64,000 nt of DNA, taken from the NCBI RefSeq assembly GCF_040905785.1, contig NZ_JBBDQW010000016.1:62001-126000 (forward strand), read 5' to 3'. Below the pieces are notes generated by a model. That model saw only the letters and a list, made by a program, of their open reading frames with translations, was not told the DNA's origin and made no database searches. Source of the stretch: Tistlia sp040905785. Lineage in GTDB: Bacteria > Pseudomonadota > Alphaproteobacteria > Kiloniellales > DSM-21159. A program made the position numbers and the translations under genes. Of this stretch, positions 26,585 to 35,492 are shown one piece after another (within the stretch, counting starts at the first letter, position 1; the number at the start of each line of letters is the position of its first letter).

Positions 26585-27099
26585 ACGTCCATCCCCCGCA
26601 GGCTGGCTGGATCGGGGCCGGGGTCGCGCCCGCTCAGGATTCTGACCTCGCGGACCACCTTCTCGGCCAGGAACAGCAGGAACAGCAGGCCGGCGAGCGG
26701 CCAGGACCCGTAGATCCAGTTCATCGGCAGCTCGGCGATCTCGGAGGTCTGGTTCCAGCCGAACAGCACCAGGTCCCAGCCGTACCAGGCGAAGGCGAAG
26801 GCGACGAGTCCGATCGCCAGGTGGACGAAGAGGCGCTTGCCCGCCTCGACCTTGGGGTTGGCGCTGGGCGGCAGCAGGTCGAGGTCGAAGTGCGAGGCGT
26901 CGCGCACCGCGCAGGCGGCGCCGATCATGATCATCCAGACGAAGCAGAAGCGCGCGATCTCCTCGGTCCAGAGATAGCGCGGGATGATCCCGGTGTAGCG
27001 CGACAGCACCTGCATCGAGACCGGCACGAGCAGCCCGGCGACGAGCAGGCCGAGCACGACCTTGAGCGCAAGGTGTATGACGTCGAGGACCCGTTTCAT
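26581..27099 (-). CDS. dctQ: TRAP transporter small permease DctQ
   Basis: A 172-residue protein with four predicted transmembrane segments and the DctQ motif RYLWTEEIARFCFVWMIMIG followed by HFDLDLLP. It pairs with DctM to form the membrane part of the transporter. The start is ATG 27099. The end is coupled to dctM by a four-base overlap. Between it and dctP lie 252 bases of hairpin repeats. Confidence 0.9.
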   Translation of the reverse strand: MKRVLDVIHLALKVVLGLLVAGLLVPVSMQVLSRYTGIIPRYLWTEEIARFCFVWMIMIGAACAVRDASHFDLDLLPPSANPKVEAGKRLFVHLAIGLVAFAFAWYGWDLVLFGWNQTSEIAELPMNWIYGSWPLAGLLFLLFLAEKVVREVRILSGRDPGPDPASLRGMDV

Positions 27100-27104
27100 G
27101 GGCG

Positions 27105-27306
27105 CGCGGGTCCTCCCTCTCTGCCCCCGTGGGGGGGAGAGGGCCGGGGTGAGGTGGGGGCCGGCCGAGACGAAAGCGCCGGGGATGGAAGGCGGGCGCG
27201 GGCGGAACGCCCCCACCTCTCCCGACCTCTCCCCCCCCTGGGGGGGCGGAGAGGGGAAGTGAGGGAGCCTCCCTCTCCGCCCCCTGAGGGGGCAGAGAGG
27301 GGCATG
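27105..27306. repeat. Cluster of G/C-run inverted repeats between dctP and dctQ
   Basis: Runs such as CTCTCTGCCCCC..GGGGGGGAGAG (27118-27140), CCTCTCCCCCC..GGGGGGCGGAGAGG (27226-27256) and CCTCTCCGCCCCCTGAGG with GGGGCAGAGAGG (27271-27302) form at least three hairpins. Similar 'CCCCTCTCC' palindromes are common dispersed intergenic repeats. Inside a TRAP operon they could lower expression of the membrane genes relative to the binding protein. That role is inferred. Confidence 0.6.
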
Positions 27307-27351
27307 GCAAGTCCGGTCATCGTCGACCGCAGGCTACCGTGCGCCCGGCCG

Positions 27352-28356
27352 CTACTCGATCGCCTGGATGTTCGCCAGGACCTCGGCGGCGCCGAGCTCC
27401 TCGGCATAGGCCTCGAGAACCGGGGTCGCGGCCTCGAGCATCTTGTCGCGCTCGGTGAACTCGTGGGTCTCGATCCAGCCCTTGTCGACCATGGCCTGGA
27501 CCTTCTTGGCGTCCTCGCCGCTCTCGATGTCGCGGCCGTGCTTGCCGGCCTTGGGCCCGGCCTCGTCGATGCAGGTCTGCAGGGCCGCCGGCAGGCGCTG
27601 GTAGGTCTTGTTGGAGAACATCAGCGGCCGCACGGTGATCGCGTGCTTGGTCAGCGCGAGGTGCGGGCCGACCTCGTAGAACTTCATCTGCTCGACGCCC
27701 GCCGCCTCGTTCTCGCCGGCCTTGATGACGCCGGTCTGGATGGCGTTGTAGACCTCGTCATAGGCGATCACGCTGGGCGCCGCGCCCAGGGCGTCGAAGA
27801 CCCGCGACCAGATCGGCGCGCCCTGCATGCGGATCGGCAGGCCCTTCAACTCCGCCATGTCGGTCACCGGCTCGGTCGCGAAGACGTTGCGGGTGCCGCC
27901 GCCGGCGTAGCCGAGCAGGCGGATGTCGGCGCGCTCCAGGATGTCGTCGGCGACCGGCTTCAGCGCGTCGGCCTCCAGCACCTTCTGCCAGTGCTCCTCG
28001 TCGCGGAACAGGAAGGGCATGTCCATGAGCGGCGCCATCTTGGAGAAGGTCGACATGTGCGCCGGCGAGGCGACCGCGTAGTCCACCGACAGGCCCTGGT
28101 TCATGAAGGCCACGTAGTCCTTCTCCAGGCCGAGCTCGGAGTTCAGGTGCATCTCCCAGACGATCGGCTCCTCGGTGTAGCACTCGGAGACGAGCCGCTC
28201 GAACTCGCGCATGGTCTTGGTGAAGGCGTGGTCCTCGTTGAACTGGCTGGCGCCGACGAGGGTGATTTCGGCCGCCGCCGGGCCCGCGAGGCCCGCCGTC
28301 GCGAAGAGCGCGGCCGCAAGGCCGCCGAGCAGAAGACTCCCACCTGATCTGTGCAT
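27352..28356 (-). CDS. dctP: TRAP transporter solute-binding protein DctP
   Basis: A 334-residue periplasmic protein with a signal peptide (about residues 1-28, ending GPAAAE). DctP features are IRMQGAPIWSRVFDALGA, the arginine motif that binds carboxylates in many TRAP proteins, and YNAIQTGVIKAGENEAAGVEQMKFYEVG. It is first in the operon dctP-dctQ-dctM and has GGAGGAAG just before the start. The protein delivers the solute to DctQM. Confidence 0.92.
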   Translation of the reverse strand: MHRSGGSLLLGGLAAALFATAGLAGPAAAEITLVGASQFNEDHAFTKTMREFERLVSECYTEEPIVWEMHLNSELGLEKDYVAFMNQGLSVDYAVASPAHMSTFSKMAPLMDMPFLFRDEEHWQKVLEADALKPVADDILERADIRLLGYAGGGTRNVFATEPVTDMAELKGLPIRMQGAPIWSRVFDALGAAPSVIAYDEVYNAIQTGVIKAGENEAAGVEQMKFYEVGPHLALTKHAITVRPLMFSNKTYQRLPAALQTCIDEAGPKAGKHGRDIESGEDAKKVQAMVDKGWIETHEFTERDKMLEAATPVLEAYAEELGAAEVLANIQAIE

Positions 28357-28612
28357 CGGATCTTCCTCCCAGTTGTGCGACCACTCTGCGGCGGTCGTCG
28401 TATGACTAGGATAGCGCCGGCCGCGCGACGGTGACAAACGAATCCGCGCGGGCTCGCCCGTGAGTAGCCGGCGGCTGGTGCCGAAGCCCCCCTTCTCTCC
28501 GGCAGCCGCTCCCGGAACTCCCGCTGCCTCCCCCGGTTGACCCTGGAGGCGCCCCTCGCCGTTCCGCGGCAGGGTGTGCCGCGGACGCACGCACCCCAGG
28601 AGGACGACCGCC

Positions 28613-28927
28613 ATGACACGCACCGCTTCCCTCGCCGCCCTCGCCGCCCTGCTGCCGCTCGCCTTCGCCGGCACCGCAAGCGCGCAGGAGAGCTTCCCCG
28701 CCTGTCAGACCCAGCAGGCGCTGGAGCAGGTCATGGCCAGCGACGGCAGCTTGATGCCCGACGACTGCCGCGAGCTCACCGTCACCGAGGTGCGCAGCGA
28801 CAGCGGCCGGCTCTGCGTCATCGACTTCGCCGGCGCCGGCGAAGGCGTGCTGCAGCAGCTGCGCGACGCCGCCCTGCCCGAGCAGTGGTGGGTGCGCTGC
28901 GACCGCCTGGAGCAGGCGGCCGAGTAG
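28613..28927 (+). CDS. Small secreted cysteine-containing protein, unknown
   Basis: A 104-residue protein with a clear signal peptide (about residues 1-24, AFAGTASA/QES) and a short mature part with four cysteines (FPACQ, DDCRE, RLCVI, VRCDR), which could form two disulfides in the periplasm. AGGAGGA lies 8 bases before the ATG, and a perfect hairpin CCGCGGCA-GGGTG-TGCCGCGG stands at 28564-28584 ahead of it. I do not recognise a family. Its neighbours (dctP divergent, a glycoside-hydrolase-like gene downstream) give no firm hint. Confidence 0.65.
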   Translation: MTRTASLAALAALLPLAFAGTASAQESFPACQTQQALEQVMASDGSLMPDDCRELTVTEVRSDSGRLCVIDFAGAGEGVLQQLRDAALPEQWWVRCDRLEQAAE

Positions 28928-29053
28928 CGCGGCGGCCGGCGATTCGCTCGGCTGGCAGCTAGATGCCGGGCACGGCATTTGATCGGAAAAGACGATCATA
29001 ACGGCGAATAATATTCGCTTACCCCTTCAAAAGCCGCGACCTAGCATTCCCGG

Positions 29054-31804
29054 ATGGAACCCAGGCCCCCCACCCCGGCGAAGACCCCCACGCAGATCTA
29101 CTTCAGGGTCATCGGAGCGGCCGGTGCGCCCGGCCTGCCCCAGGTCGAATGGGCCATCGCCGAGCTCGAAAGCCGTCTCGGGGAAATCTCCGTCGGACTC
29201 CTCCCCTGCGCGGCGCTGCCCTCTGAGGGCGGCGACGAAACCCTCGTCACCTTTGCGCTGGGGAGCAGCCGGGAGATCGAGCGGATCGCCCGGCTCGCCG
29301 AGGTCGAGCTGCCCGCTGCGCCCGAATCCTTCGCGATCTTTGCCGGACCCGGGCCAGGTGCCGGGAGGACGGCGGAGCTCTACGTCTACGGCGCCGACGT
29401 CCGCGGCCTGATCTATGCGGCGACGGAGCTGGCGGACCGCGCGCGCTTCGCGCGCGCCGTGCCGAGCGTGCTCGACTTCTCGCCGCCCCTGGTGGCGGCG
29501 CCGACGGCGAAGGTCCGCAGCATCTCCCGCTGCTTCCAGAGCGACGTCGAGGACCTTCCCTGGTTCCACGACCGGGAGGGGTGGAAGGAGTACCTGACGC
29601 TCCTGGCGACGCACCGTTTCAACCGGATCTCGCTCACCCTGGGCATGCAATACAACTACCCCTACGGCAACGACTTCATCTCGGATGTCTATTTCTATCT
29701 CGCCTACCCCTTCCTGGTCTCGGTCCCGGGCCACGAGGTCGAGGTCTCGAACCTCTCCGACGAGGAGCGCCGCCGAAACCTGGAGACCCTGAAGTTCGTC
29801 GCGCGGGAGGCCGAGCGCCGCGGCCTCGAGTTCCAGCTCGCCCTCTGGACCCAGAGCTACGATTTCGACGACTGCCCGAACGCCAACCATCGGATCTCCG
29901 GGCTTGGGCCCGCCAACATCGCCGGGTACTGTCGCGACGCCCTGGCCAGAATCCTCGCCGAAGTGCCGGAGATCAGCGGCCTGACGCTGCGGGTGCACGT
30001 CGAGTGCGGCATTCCGGAAGGCGACTACGCCTTCTGGGAGACCTACTTCGAGGCGGTCCGGGGAGCCGGCCGCACGATCCGCCTCGACCTGCACGCCAAG
30101 GGCATAGACGAGAAGCTGATCGACCTCGCCCTGGCCACCGGCATGCCGGTCTCGATCTCCCCGAAGTACACCTCCGAGCACATGGGGCTGCCCTATCACC
30201 AGGCGTCGATCCGGCCGCTCGAGCTGCCGGAGAATCACCTGGCGACCTTCTACTCCGGCCGCGACGCCGCCAAGCACGCGGGCAAGTGGCAGTTCAGCGA
30301 AGGCACGCGCAAGTTCATGCGCTACAGCTACGGCGACCTGCTGCGCGAGGATCGGCCCTACGACATCGTCTGCCGGATCTGGCCCGGGACCGTCCGCATC
30401 CTGCTGTGGGGCGACCCGGCGCTGGCGGGCGGCTACGGGCGGAACTCGACCTTCTGCGGCGCGAAGGGCGTCGAGCTCTGCGAACCGCTCTCCTTCAAGG
30501 GGCGGATGGGGACCGGGATCCGCGGCAACCGCACCGGCTACCGCAGCGAGGTCTCGCCCGACGCCCGCGACTGGCGGAAGTTCGCCTACACCTATCGGGT
30601 CTGGGGGCGCTCGCTCTACGACCCCGAGGCGGATCCCCAGGACTTCCGCCGCTACCTGGACAGGCGGTTCGGGGAGGCCGGCGCAAACTGCGGGCGCGCG
30701 CTCGCCAGCGCCAGCCGGATCCTGCCGCTGATAACCCTGGCCCACACGCCGACGGCCTCCAACAACTCCTACTGGCCGGAGATGTACGAGAACATGTCGG
30801 TCGTCCGGGAGGCGCCGCCGCTGCCCTATGGCTACGAGCTGTTCAAGCCGGCCCGCTTCGGGACGGTCGGGTCGTGCGATCCGCAACTGTTCCTGTCGCC
30901 GAGCGAGCTCGCGGCCTGCCTCCACCAGGGTGCGGCCGTGCGCAGACTGTCGCCGCTGACCTGGGCCAACTGGCTGGACGGGCTCGCAGCAGCCTCGGCC
31001 GTCGAGCTCGCCCGCGCCGGCTCCCGGATCGAAGAGCCGCACAGCGCGTTCCGCCGGCTGTCGGTCGACGTCACGATCCTGGGCGCCATCGGCAGGTTCT
31101 TCGCCGAAAAGGTCCGCGCCGCCGTGCTCTGGGAGCTCTACCTGCTGTCCGGCGAGGCCCGGGCGGCGGAGGCGGCCGTCGCCCGCTACCGACGGGCGCG
31201 CGACGCCTGGGCCGTGGCGGCGGAGGCCTGCCGGGACCTCTACCTGCCCGACATCACCTACGGGCCGCATTCCTGGCTGCGCGGCCGCTGGGACGACCGG
31301 CTGCCGGCGATCGACCGGGACGTCTCGGACATGGCCGACCTCGTCGAGGAGGCCAGAGCGGGCGGCGCCCGCGACACCGCCCTGGGGCGCTCCCAGGTCG
31401 AGCAGATCGAGCGCTGGTCGAGATCCCAGCGCCAGTCCTGCCGGCACGTCGCGCCGGCGGGCTTCGACCACGGCAGCGATCTGGCGCTCTCCTGCGTCCC
31501 GGTCGGCGCGTCCCGCCGCGGCGTCTTCCTGCACTACCGGCATGTCAACCAGTCGGAGCCGTGGCAGTGCGCGGAGATGACCTGGAGCAACGGCGCCTAC
31601 GAGGCCGGCATCCCGGGAAGCTACACGGGCGCCCCCTTCCCCTTTCAGTACTACTTCGAGATAGCGGACGGAACCTGCTCTAATTTCTGTCCAGGGCTAG
31701 AAGACGACCTCTCCAACGTGCCGTACTTCGTTCTGTTCGGCGCAGACACTTGCTTCAACAAAGTGGAAAGCGAACCAACACACAACGAGGAGAAGGTACA
31801 ATGA
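29054..31804 (+). CDS. Large glycoside-hydrolase-like protein (GH20/GH67-type N-domain plus barrel), unassigned
   Basis: A 916-residue protein without a signal peptide. Residues about 60-150 look like the zincin-like domain that precedes barrels in GH20, GH67, GH84 and GH115 enzymes (LYVYGADVRGLIYAATELADRA). Residues about 160-480 look like a TIM barrel (HRFNRISLTLGMQYNYPYGN, LEFQLALWTQSYDF, VHVECGIPEGDYAFWETYFE, DLHAKGIDEKLIDLA, RIWPGTVRILLWGDPAL). The C-terminal third is helical and then beta-rich. The fold suggests action on a sugar or uronic acid, but I cannot fix the catalytic acids or a CAZy family. Its stop overlaps the start of a PotD-like binding protein (ATGA), implying joint function. 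Confidence 0.6.
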   Translation: MEPRPPTPAKTPTQIYFRVIGAAGAPGLPQVEWAIAELESRLGEISVGLLPCAALPSEGGDETLVTFALGSSREIERIARLAEVELPAAPESFAIFAGPGPGAGRTAELYVYGADVRGLIYAATELADRARFARAVPSVLDFSPPLVAAPTAKVRSISRCFQSDVEDLPWFHDREGWKEYLTLLATHRFNRISLTLGMQYNYPYGNDFISDVYFYLAYPFLVSVPGHEVEVSNLSDEERRRNLETLKFVAREAERRGLEFQLALWTQSYDFDDCPNANHRISGLGPANIAGYCRDALARILAEVPEISGLTLRVHVECGIPEGDYAFWETYFEAVRGAGRTIRLDLHAKGIDEKLIDLALATGMPVSISPKYTSEHMGLPYHQASIRPLELPENHLATFYSGRDAAKHAGKWQFSEGTRKFMRYSYGDLLREDRPYDIVCRIWPGTVRILLWGDPALAGGYGRNSTFCGAKGVELCEPLSFKGRMGTGIRGNRTGYRSEVSPDARDWRKFAYTYRVWGRSLYDPEADPQDFRRYLDRRFGEAGANCGRALASASRILPLITLAHTPTASNNSYWPEMYENMSVVREAPPLPYGYELFKPARFGTVGSCDPQLFLSPSELAACLHQGAAVRRLSPLTWANWLDGLAAASAVELARAGSRIEEPHSAFRRLSVDVTILGAIGRFFAEKVRAAVLWELYLLSGEARAAEAAVARYRRARDAWAVAAEACRDLYLPDITYGPHSWLRGRWDDRLPAIDRDVSDMADLVEEARAGGARDTALGRSQVEQIERWSRSQRQSCRHVAPAGFDHGSDLALSCVPVGASRRGVFLHYRHVNQSEPWQCAEMTWSNGAYEAGIPGSYTGAPFPFQYYFEIADGTCSNFCPGLEDDLSNVPYFVLFGADTCFNKVESEPTHNEEKVQ

Positions 31805-32871
31805 ACAGGGTGCTCAAGGGACTGCTTGCCGGTGCCGCCGTTCTCTGCGCCGCCACGACCGGCCAGGCGGAAACGCTCAGGCTCATGACCTGGGGCGGAT
31901 ACGCCCCGGACGGCGTGATCGCCCTCTTCGAGGAGAAGTACCCCGACATCGACGTCGAGGTGACCTTCTCCAACAACGAGGAGATGGTCGCCAAGCTGCG
32001 CGCGACCGGCGGGGCCGGCTACGACCTGGCACAGCCGAGCGTGTCGCGCATCGTCGCCGCGCAGAGCGAGTACGGCATCTACAAGCCGCTCGACCTTTCC
32101 AAGATCGACACCACGGTCTTCCAGCCCGACATGATGCGGGCGATGGAGGTCAACGCGACGCTCGACGGCGAGATCTACTCGGTGCCGCACCTCTGGGGCA
32201 CGCAGGGCCTGATCGTCGACAAGTCCGAGGCCCCGGACGTCGAGGCCTGGGGCGACCTCTGCGACCCGCAGTACAAGGGCCGCGTCTCCATGCGCCTCAA
32301 GCGGGCCGTTCTGCTGGGCATGGCGTTCGACATGGGCATGGATCCCTTCGAGGCCTACGACGATCCGGCCGAGTACCAGAAGATCCTCGATGTCCTGACC
32401 GAGAGGCTGATCGCCTGCAAGGACAACGTGAAGACCTACTGGACCGGCGGCGACGACCTGGCGCGCCTGATCCTGTCCGGCGAGGTCGTCGTCTCGGACG
32501 CCTGGGATTCCACCGCCTTCAAGCTCTACGGCCAGAATCCCGACATCCTCTTCGTGCCGACGCGCACGGGTGCCCTGGCCTGGATCGACACCTTCTCGAT
32601 TCCGGCCAAGGGCGAGGCCGACGAGGCTGCCTACAAGTGGATCAACTTCGTCATGCAGCCCGAGATCATGACCATGATGTCGGCCTCCTCCGGCGCCATC
32701 GGCGCCGTGAAGGGCGCGATCGAGCTCATGCCCGCGGATTCGCGGGCCGCGGTCGAAGCCGCCTTCGACGAGGCGGCGCTGGCCAACCTGAAGTTCATGC
32801 CGAGCGTCCCGGCCGGGATCGAGGACCTGGAGGGCAAGGCCCTGGAGCGCATCAAGGCGGCGTCGAACTGA
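31801..32871 (+). CDS. PotD-like extracellular solute-binding protein
   Basis: A 356-residue periplasmic binding protein with a signal peptide (about residues 1-22, ATTGQAE). It carries TLRLMTWGGYAPDGVIALFEEKYPDI, YSVPHLWGTQGLIVDKS and AWIDTFSIPAKGEADEAAYKWINF, the pattern of spermidine/putrescine-type (PotD/PotF) proteins. GAGGAGAAGG precedes ATG 31801. It is translationally coupled to the glycoside-hydrolase-like gene. No ABC permease or ATPase genes lie nearby, so the transporter must be elsewhere or the protein acts otherwise, for instance in sensing. The ligand is unknown. Confidence 0.85.
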   Translation: MNRVLKGLLAGAAVLCAATTGQAETLRLMTWGGYAPDGVIALFEEKYPDIDVEVTFSNNEEMVAKLRATGGAGYDLAQPSVSRIVAAQSEYGIYKPLDLSKIDTTVFQPDMMRAMEVNATLDGEIYSVPHLWGTQGLIVDKSEAPDVEAWGDLCDPQYKGRVSMRLKRAVLLGMAFDMGMDPFEAYDDPAEYQKILDVLTERLIACKDNVKTYWTGGDDLARLILSGEVVVSDAWDSTAFKLYGQNPDILFVPTRTGALAWIDTFSIPAKGEADEAAYKWINFVMQPEIMTMMSASSGAIGAVKGAIELMPADSRAAVEAAFDEAALANLKFMPSVPAGIEDLEGKALERIKAASN

Positions 32872-33036
32872 CCCAGCGGCCCGGCCGGGCGACGGCCTTC
32901 CGACAAGCGCGAAGCGGGAGGCCGCGCCCAGGCAGGCAAGGCTCCGCTTCCCGCGCCCGCCGCGGACGAACGCCTCGGGGGTGGCGTCCGTCCGCGGAAG
33001 GTCCATTATCCTCGGGAACTTCATCGGCCCCGAGAC

Positions 33037-33939
33037 ATGCATATCGATCAGGTTCGGACCTTCCTGGAAGTCGTCGCGACGGGAAACTTTCGCAGGGCGG
33101 CCGAGAATCTGAACGTCACCCAGTCGACGGTGAGCGCGCGGATCCAGTCCCTGGAGACCGAGCTGGGTCGCCCGCTCTTCGAGAGGGGGCGCAAGGGAGC
33201 GGCGCTGACCGCCGCCGGCGAACGGCTGCTCCGGCACGGCGAGAGCATGCGGCGGCTCTGGCAGAGGGCGAAAACCGACGTCGCCCTGCCGGAGGCCTAC
33301 CGGGCCTCGCTCAGCCTCGGCGTCGCCCCCAGCCTCTGGGACCAGCTCGAGCTGCAGTGGGTCGACTGGATGCGCCGCGAGGCGCCGTCGGTCGCCATCC
33401 ACGTCGAGTCAGACTATTCGCCCGGGCTGATGCGCCATCTGCGCGACGGCGTGCTCGATATCGGCGTGATGTACGAGCCCGAGCGGGCGCAGGGACTGGT
33501 GATCGAGGAGTTCCTGGTCGACGAGCTGGTCCTGCTGACGACGCACGGCGACTGCCAGGTGGCCGAGGGGACCTGGCGCCGGGGCTACGCGCTGGTCGAC
33601 TGGGGCGAAGCCTTCAGGCACGGCCACGACGCGCAGTTCGCGGAGCTGCCCTACGCGCTCTCGGCGGGGCTCGGCTCGATTGCGGTCCGCTACATCCTGG
33701 AGTTCGGCGGCAGCGCCTACCTGCCGGTTCGCATGGTCCTCGAGCAGCTCCGCTCGGGCGCCCTCCATCCGGTGCGCGGCGCGCCGGTCTTCGAGCGCAC
33801 CGGCTGCCTGATCTACAGCCGGACGCCCGCCGACCCGGATCTCCTGGAGCTGGGACTGGCGGGGCTGCGCCGGGTCACGGCGGAGATCAGGGAGCGGTCG
33901 GCGGCGCTGACCGGTTTGACCGTGCCGCGCCGGACGTGA
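33037..33939 (+). CDS. LysR family transcriptional regulator
   Basis: A 300-residue LysR protein. The N-terminal winged helix is typical (FLEVVATGNFRRAAENLNVT, QSTVSARIQSLETELG, PLFERGRKGAALTAAGE), followed by an effector domain. It lies 165 bases after the binding-protein gene on the same strand and may regulate that pair, although LysR genes are more often divergent from their targets. Its last 78 bases and the following intergenic region are duplicated 2.9 kb downstream, and a second, deleted copy of its middle part is there as well. Confidence 0.9.
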   Translation: MHIDQVRTFLEVVATGNFRRAAENLNVTQSTVSARIQSLETELGRPLFERGRKGAALTAAGERLLRHGESMRRLWQRAKTDVALPEAYRASLSLGVAPSLWDQLELQWVDWMRREAPSVAIHVESDYSPGLMRHLRDGVLDIGVMYEPERAQGLVIEEFLVDELVLLTTHGDCQVAEGTWRRGYALVDWGEAFRHGHDAQFAELPYALSAGLGSIAVRYILEFGGSAYLPVRMVLEQLRSGALHPVRGAPVFERTGCLIYSRTPADPDLLELGLAGLRRVTAEIRERSAALTGLTVPRRT

Positions 33940-34048
33940 GACACCTTCCCGATCAGGCGAAGGCCGCCAATTCCGGCTCAGTGGCTCTCTCGACCAAATG
34001 ACCCCAGATCGATTCCATAGGCTGTCCGTCGCGCCGATGATGGACTGG
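33862..34048 (+). repeat. Left copy of a 187-bp direct repeat flanking the dusA insert
   Basis: It matches 36781-36967 with no gaps and five substitutions. The repeat holds the last 78 bases of lysR, the intergenic stretch and the first 17 codons of dusA, and stops at ATGATGGACTGG. The right copy continues into intact dusA and the left copy into unrelated sequence. Confidence 0.95.
33998..34048 (+). pseudogene. Remnant of the dusA 5' end (17 codons)
   Basis: ATG 33998 opens MTPDRFHRLSVAPMMDW, the same N-terminus as intact dusA (one residue differs, R for Q), then breaks into foreign sequence at 34049. It marks the original dusA start before insertion. Confidence 0.9.
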
Positions 34049-34184
34049 TCGCTTCGGTTCCGCCGAAATGCCGCGCCACTGTCGACACGCTGATCGTGGA
34101 TGGTGATCGTGTCCCATGTCCTGCCAACCTTTTGCTGCCTCATCCCGGCTTGAGGCTTCCAGCGATTGGAAATTCAAGCCATTC

Positions 34185-35492
34185 TCAATGGTGGTCGTGA
34201 TCGCCTTCTCTGACCGGATTGCGCGCGAGGAAAACCCGCACGAACAGGAATACCAGCGCCATGCCGACGATGCCGATCACGACAATGAGCGGATCGGACT
34301 GCCACTTCATCGCGGCGAAGGCGGCCAGCACCGCTGCATCGAGGACGATGGCGGTCAGCAGCACCCAGCCGCGAGCGCCAATCTCCCGGCGGAGATGCCG
34401 GAACACGCCCCAGTGAATGACGATGTCCATCACCAGATAGAAGAAGGCCCCGAGAGAGGCGATCCGGCTGAGGTCGAAGAAGACCGTCAGAAAGCCTGCG
34501 ATCACGACGGTGTAGACGAGCGTGTGGTCCTTGATCGTGCCCGGCATACCGAAATGGCTGTGCGGGATCATCTTCATGTCGGTCAGCATCGCCAGCATCC
34601 GCGATACGGCGAAGACGCTGGCGATCAGACCCGAGGCCGTTGCCACGAGCGCGAGCGCCACCGTTAGGTAGAAGCCGATCTGGCCGAGGGCGGGTTGGGC
34701 TGCTTCGGCCAGCGCGTAGTCCTTCGCCGCGACGATGCGGTCGAGCGGCAGGCTGGAGCCGACCGCGAAGGCGACAAGCAGATAGACGACAACGCAGATC
34801 GCGATGGACAAGACGATGGCCCGGCCGACATTGCGGTGTGGATCGGTGATCTCGGCGCCGCTGTTGGTGATGGTCGTGAAGCCCTTGAAGGCGAGGATCG
34901 ACAGCGCGACCGATGCCACGAAGCCCCCTGCGCCGGCATCTCCGCCCGCGGCCTCGAACGAGATGCCGCTCGCCCAGAGACCGGCCGCCCCGAACAGCGC
35001 GATGCCGCCCACCTTGATCACGGCCATGACGATGGACAAAAGCCCGACCGAACGGTTGCCGGAGACGTTCACGAGATACGCGAAGATGATTAGGCCAACG
35101 CCAAGAACCGGCACGAGAACGCTGTCCGGATCGCCGCCAAACGCCTGCAGCGTGTAGGTTCCAAAGGTGCGTGCGACGAGACTCTCGTTGATGACCATCG
35201 AAAGCGCCATCAGGAGTGAGGCGCCGGCCGCGACCGTCGTCGGCCCGTAGGCCTTCTTCAGGATCATCCCGATGCCGCCCGCAGACGGAAATGCGTTCGA
35301 CATCTTGATATAGGTGTAGGCGCTGAACGCGGACACGACCGCGCCCGCGACGAACGAGAGCGGGAAGAGCGACCCGGCGAGTTCGGCAATCTGCCCGGTC
35401 AGCGCGAAGATGCCGGCGCCGATCATGACGCCGGTTCCCATGGCCACCGCGCCCGGTAGGGTGATGCTGCTCTTTTCGTATTCCTTCGCCAT
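34185..35492 (-). CDS. APC family amino acid/polyamine permease
   Basis: A 435-residue permease with about twelve membrane segments. The APC start reads ITLPGAVAMGTGVMIGAGIFALTGQIAEL, followed by FPSAGGIGMILKKAYG. Family members import amino acids or related amines by proton symport or exchange. The start at 35492 overlaps the TVP38 stop by one base (TGATG). It is the last gene of the DUF302-TVP38-APC set within the dusA insert. The C-terminus is histidine-rich (GDHDHH). The substrate is unknown. Confidence 0.85.
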   Translation of the reverse strand: MAKEYEKSSITLPGAVAMGTGVMIGAGIFALTGQIAELAGSLFPLSFVAGAVVSAFSAYTYIKMSNAFPSAGGIGMILKKAYGPTTVAAGASLLMALSMVINESLVARTFGTYTLQAFGGDPDSVLVPVLGVGLIIFAYLVNVSGNRSVGLLSIVMAVIKVGGIALFGAAGLWASGISFEAAGGDAGAGGFVASVALSILAFKGFTTITNSGAEITDPHRNVGRAIVLSIAICVVVYLLVAFAVGSSLPLDRIVAAKDYALAEAAQPALGQIGFYLTVALALVATASGLIASVFAVSRMLAMLTDMKMIPHSHFGMPGTIKDHTLVYTVVIAGFLTVFFDLSRIASLGAFFYLVMDIVIHWGVFRHLRREIGARGWVLLTAIVLDAAVLAAFAAMKWQSDPLIVVIGIVGMALVFLFVRVFLARNPVREGDHDHH

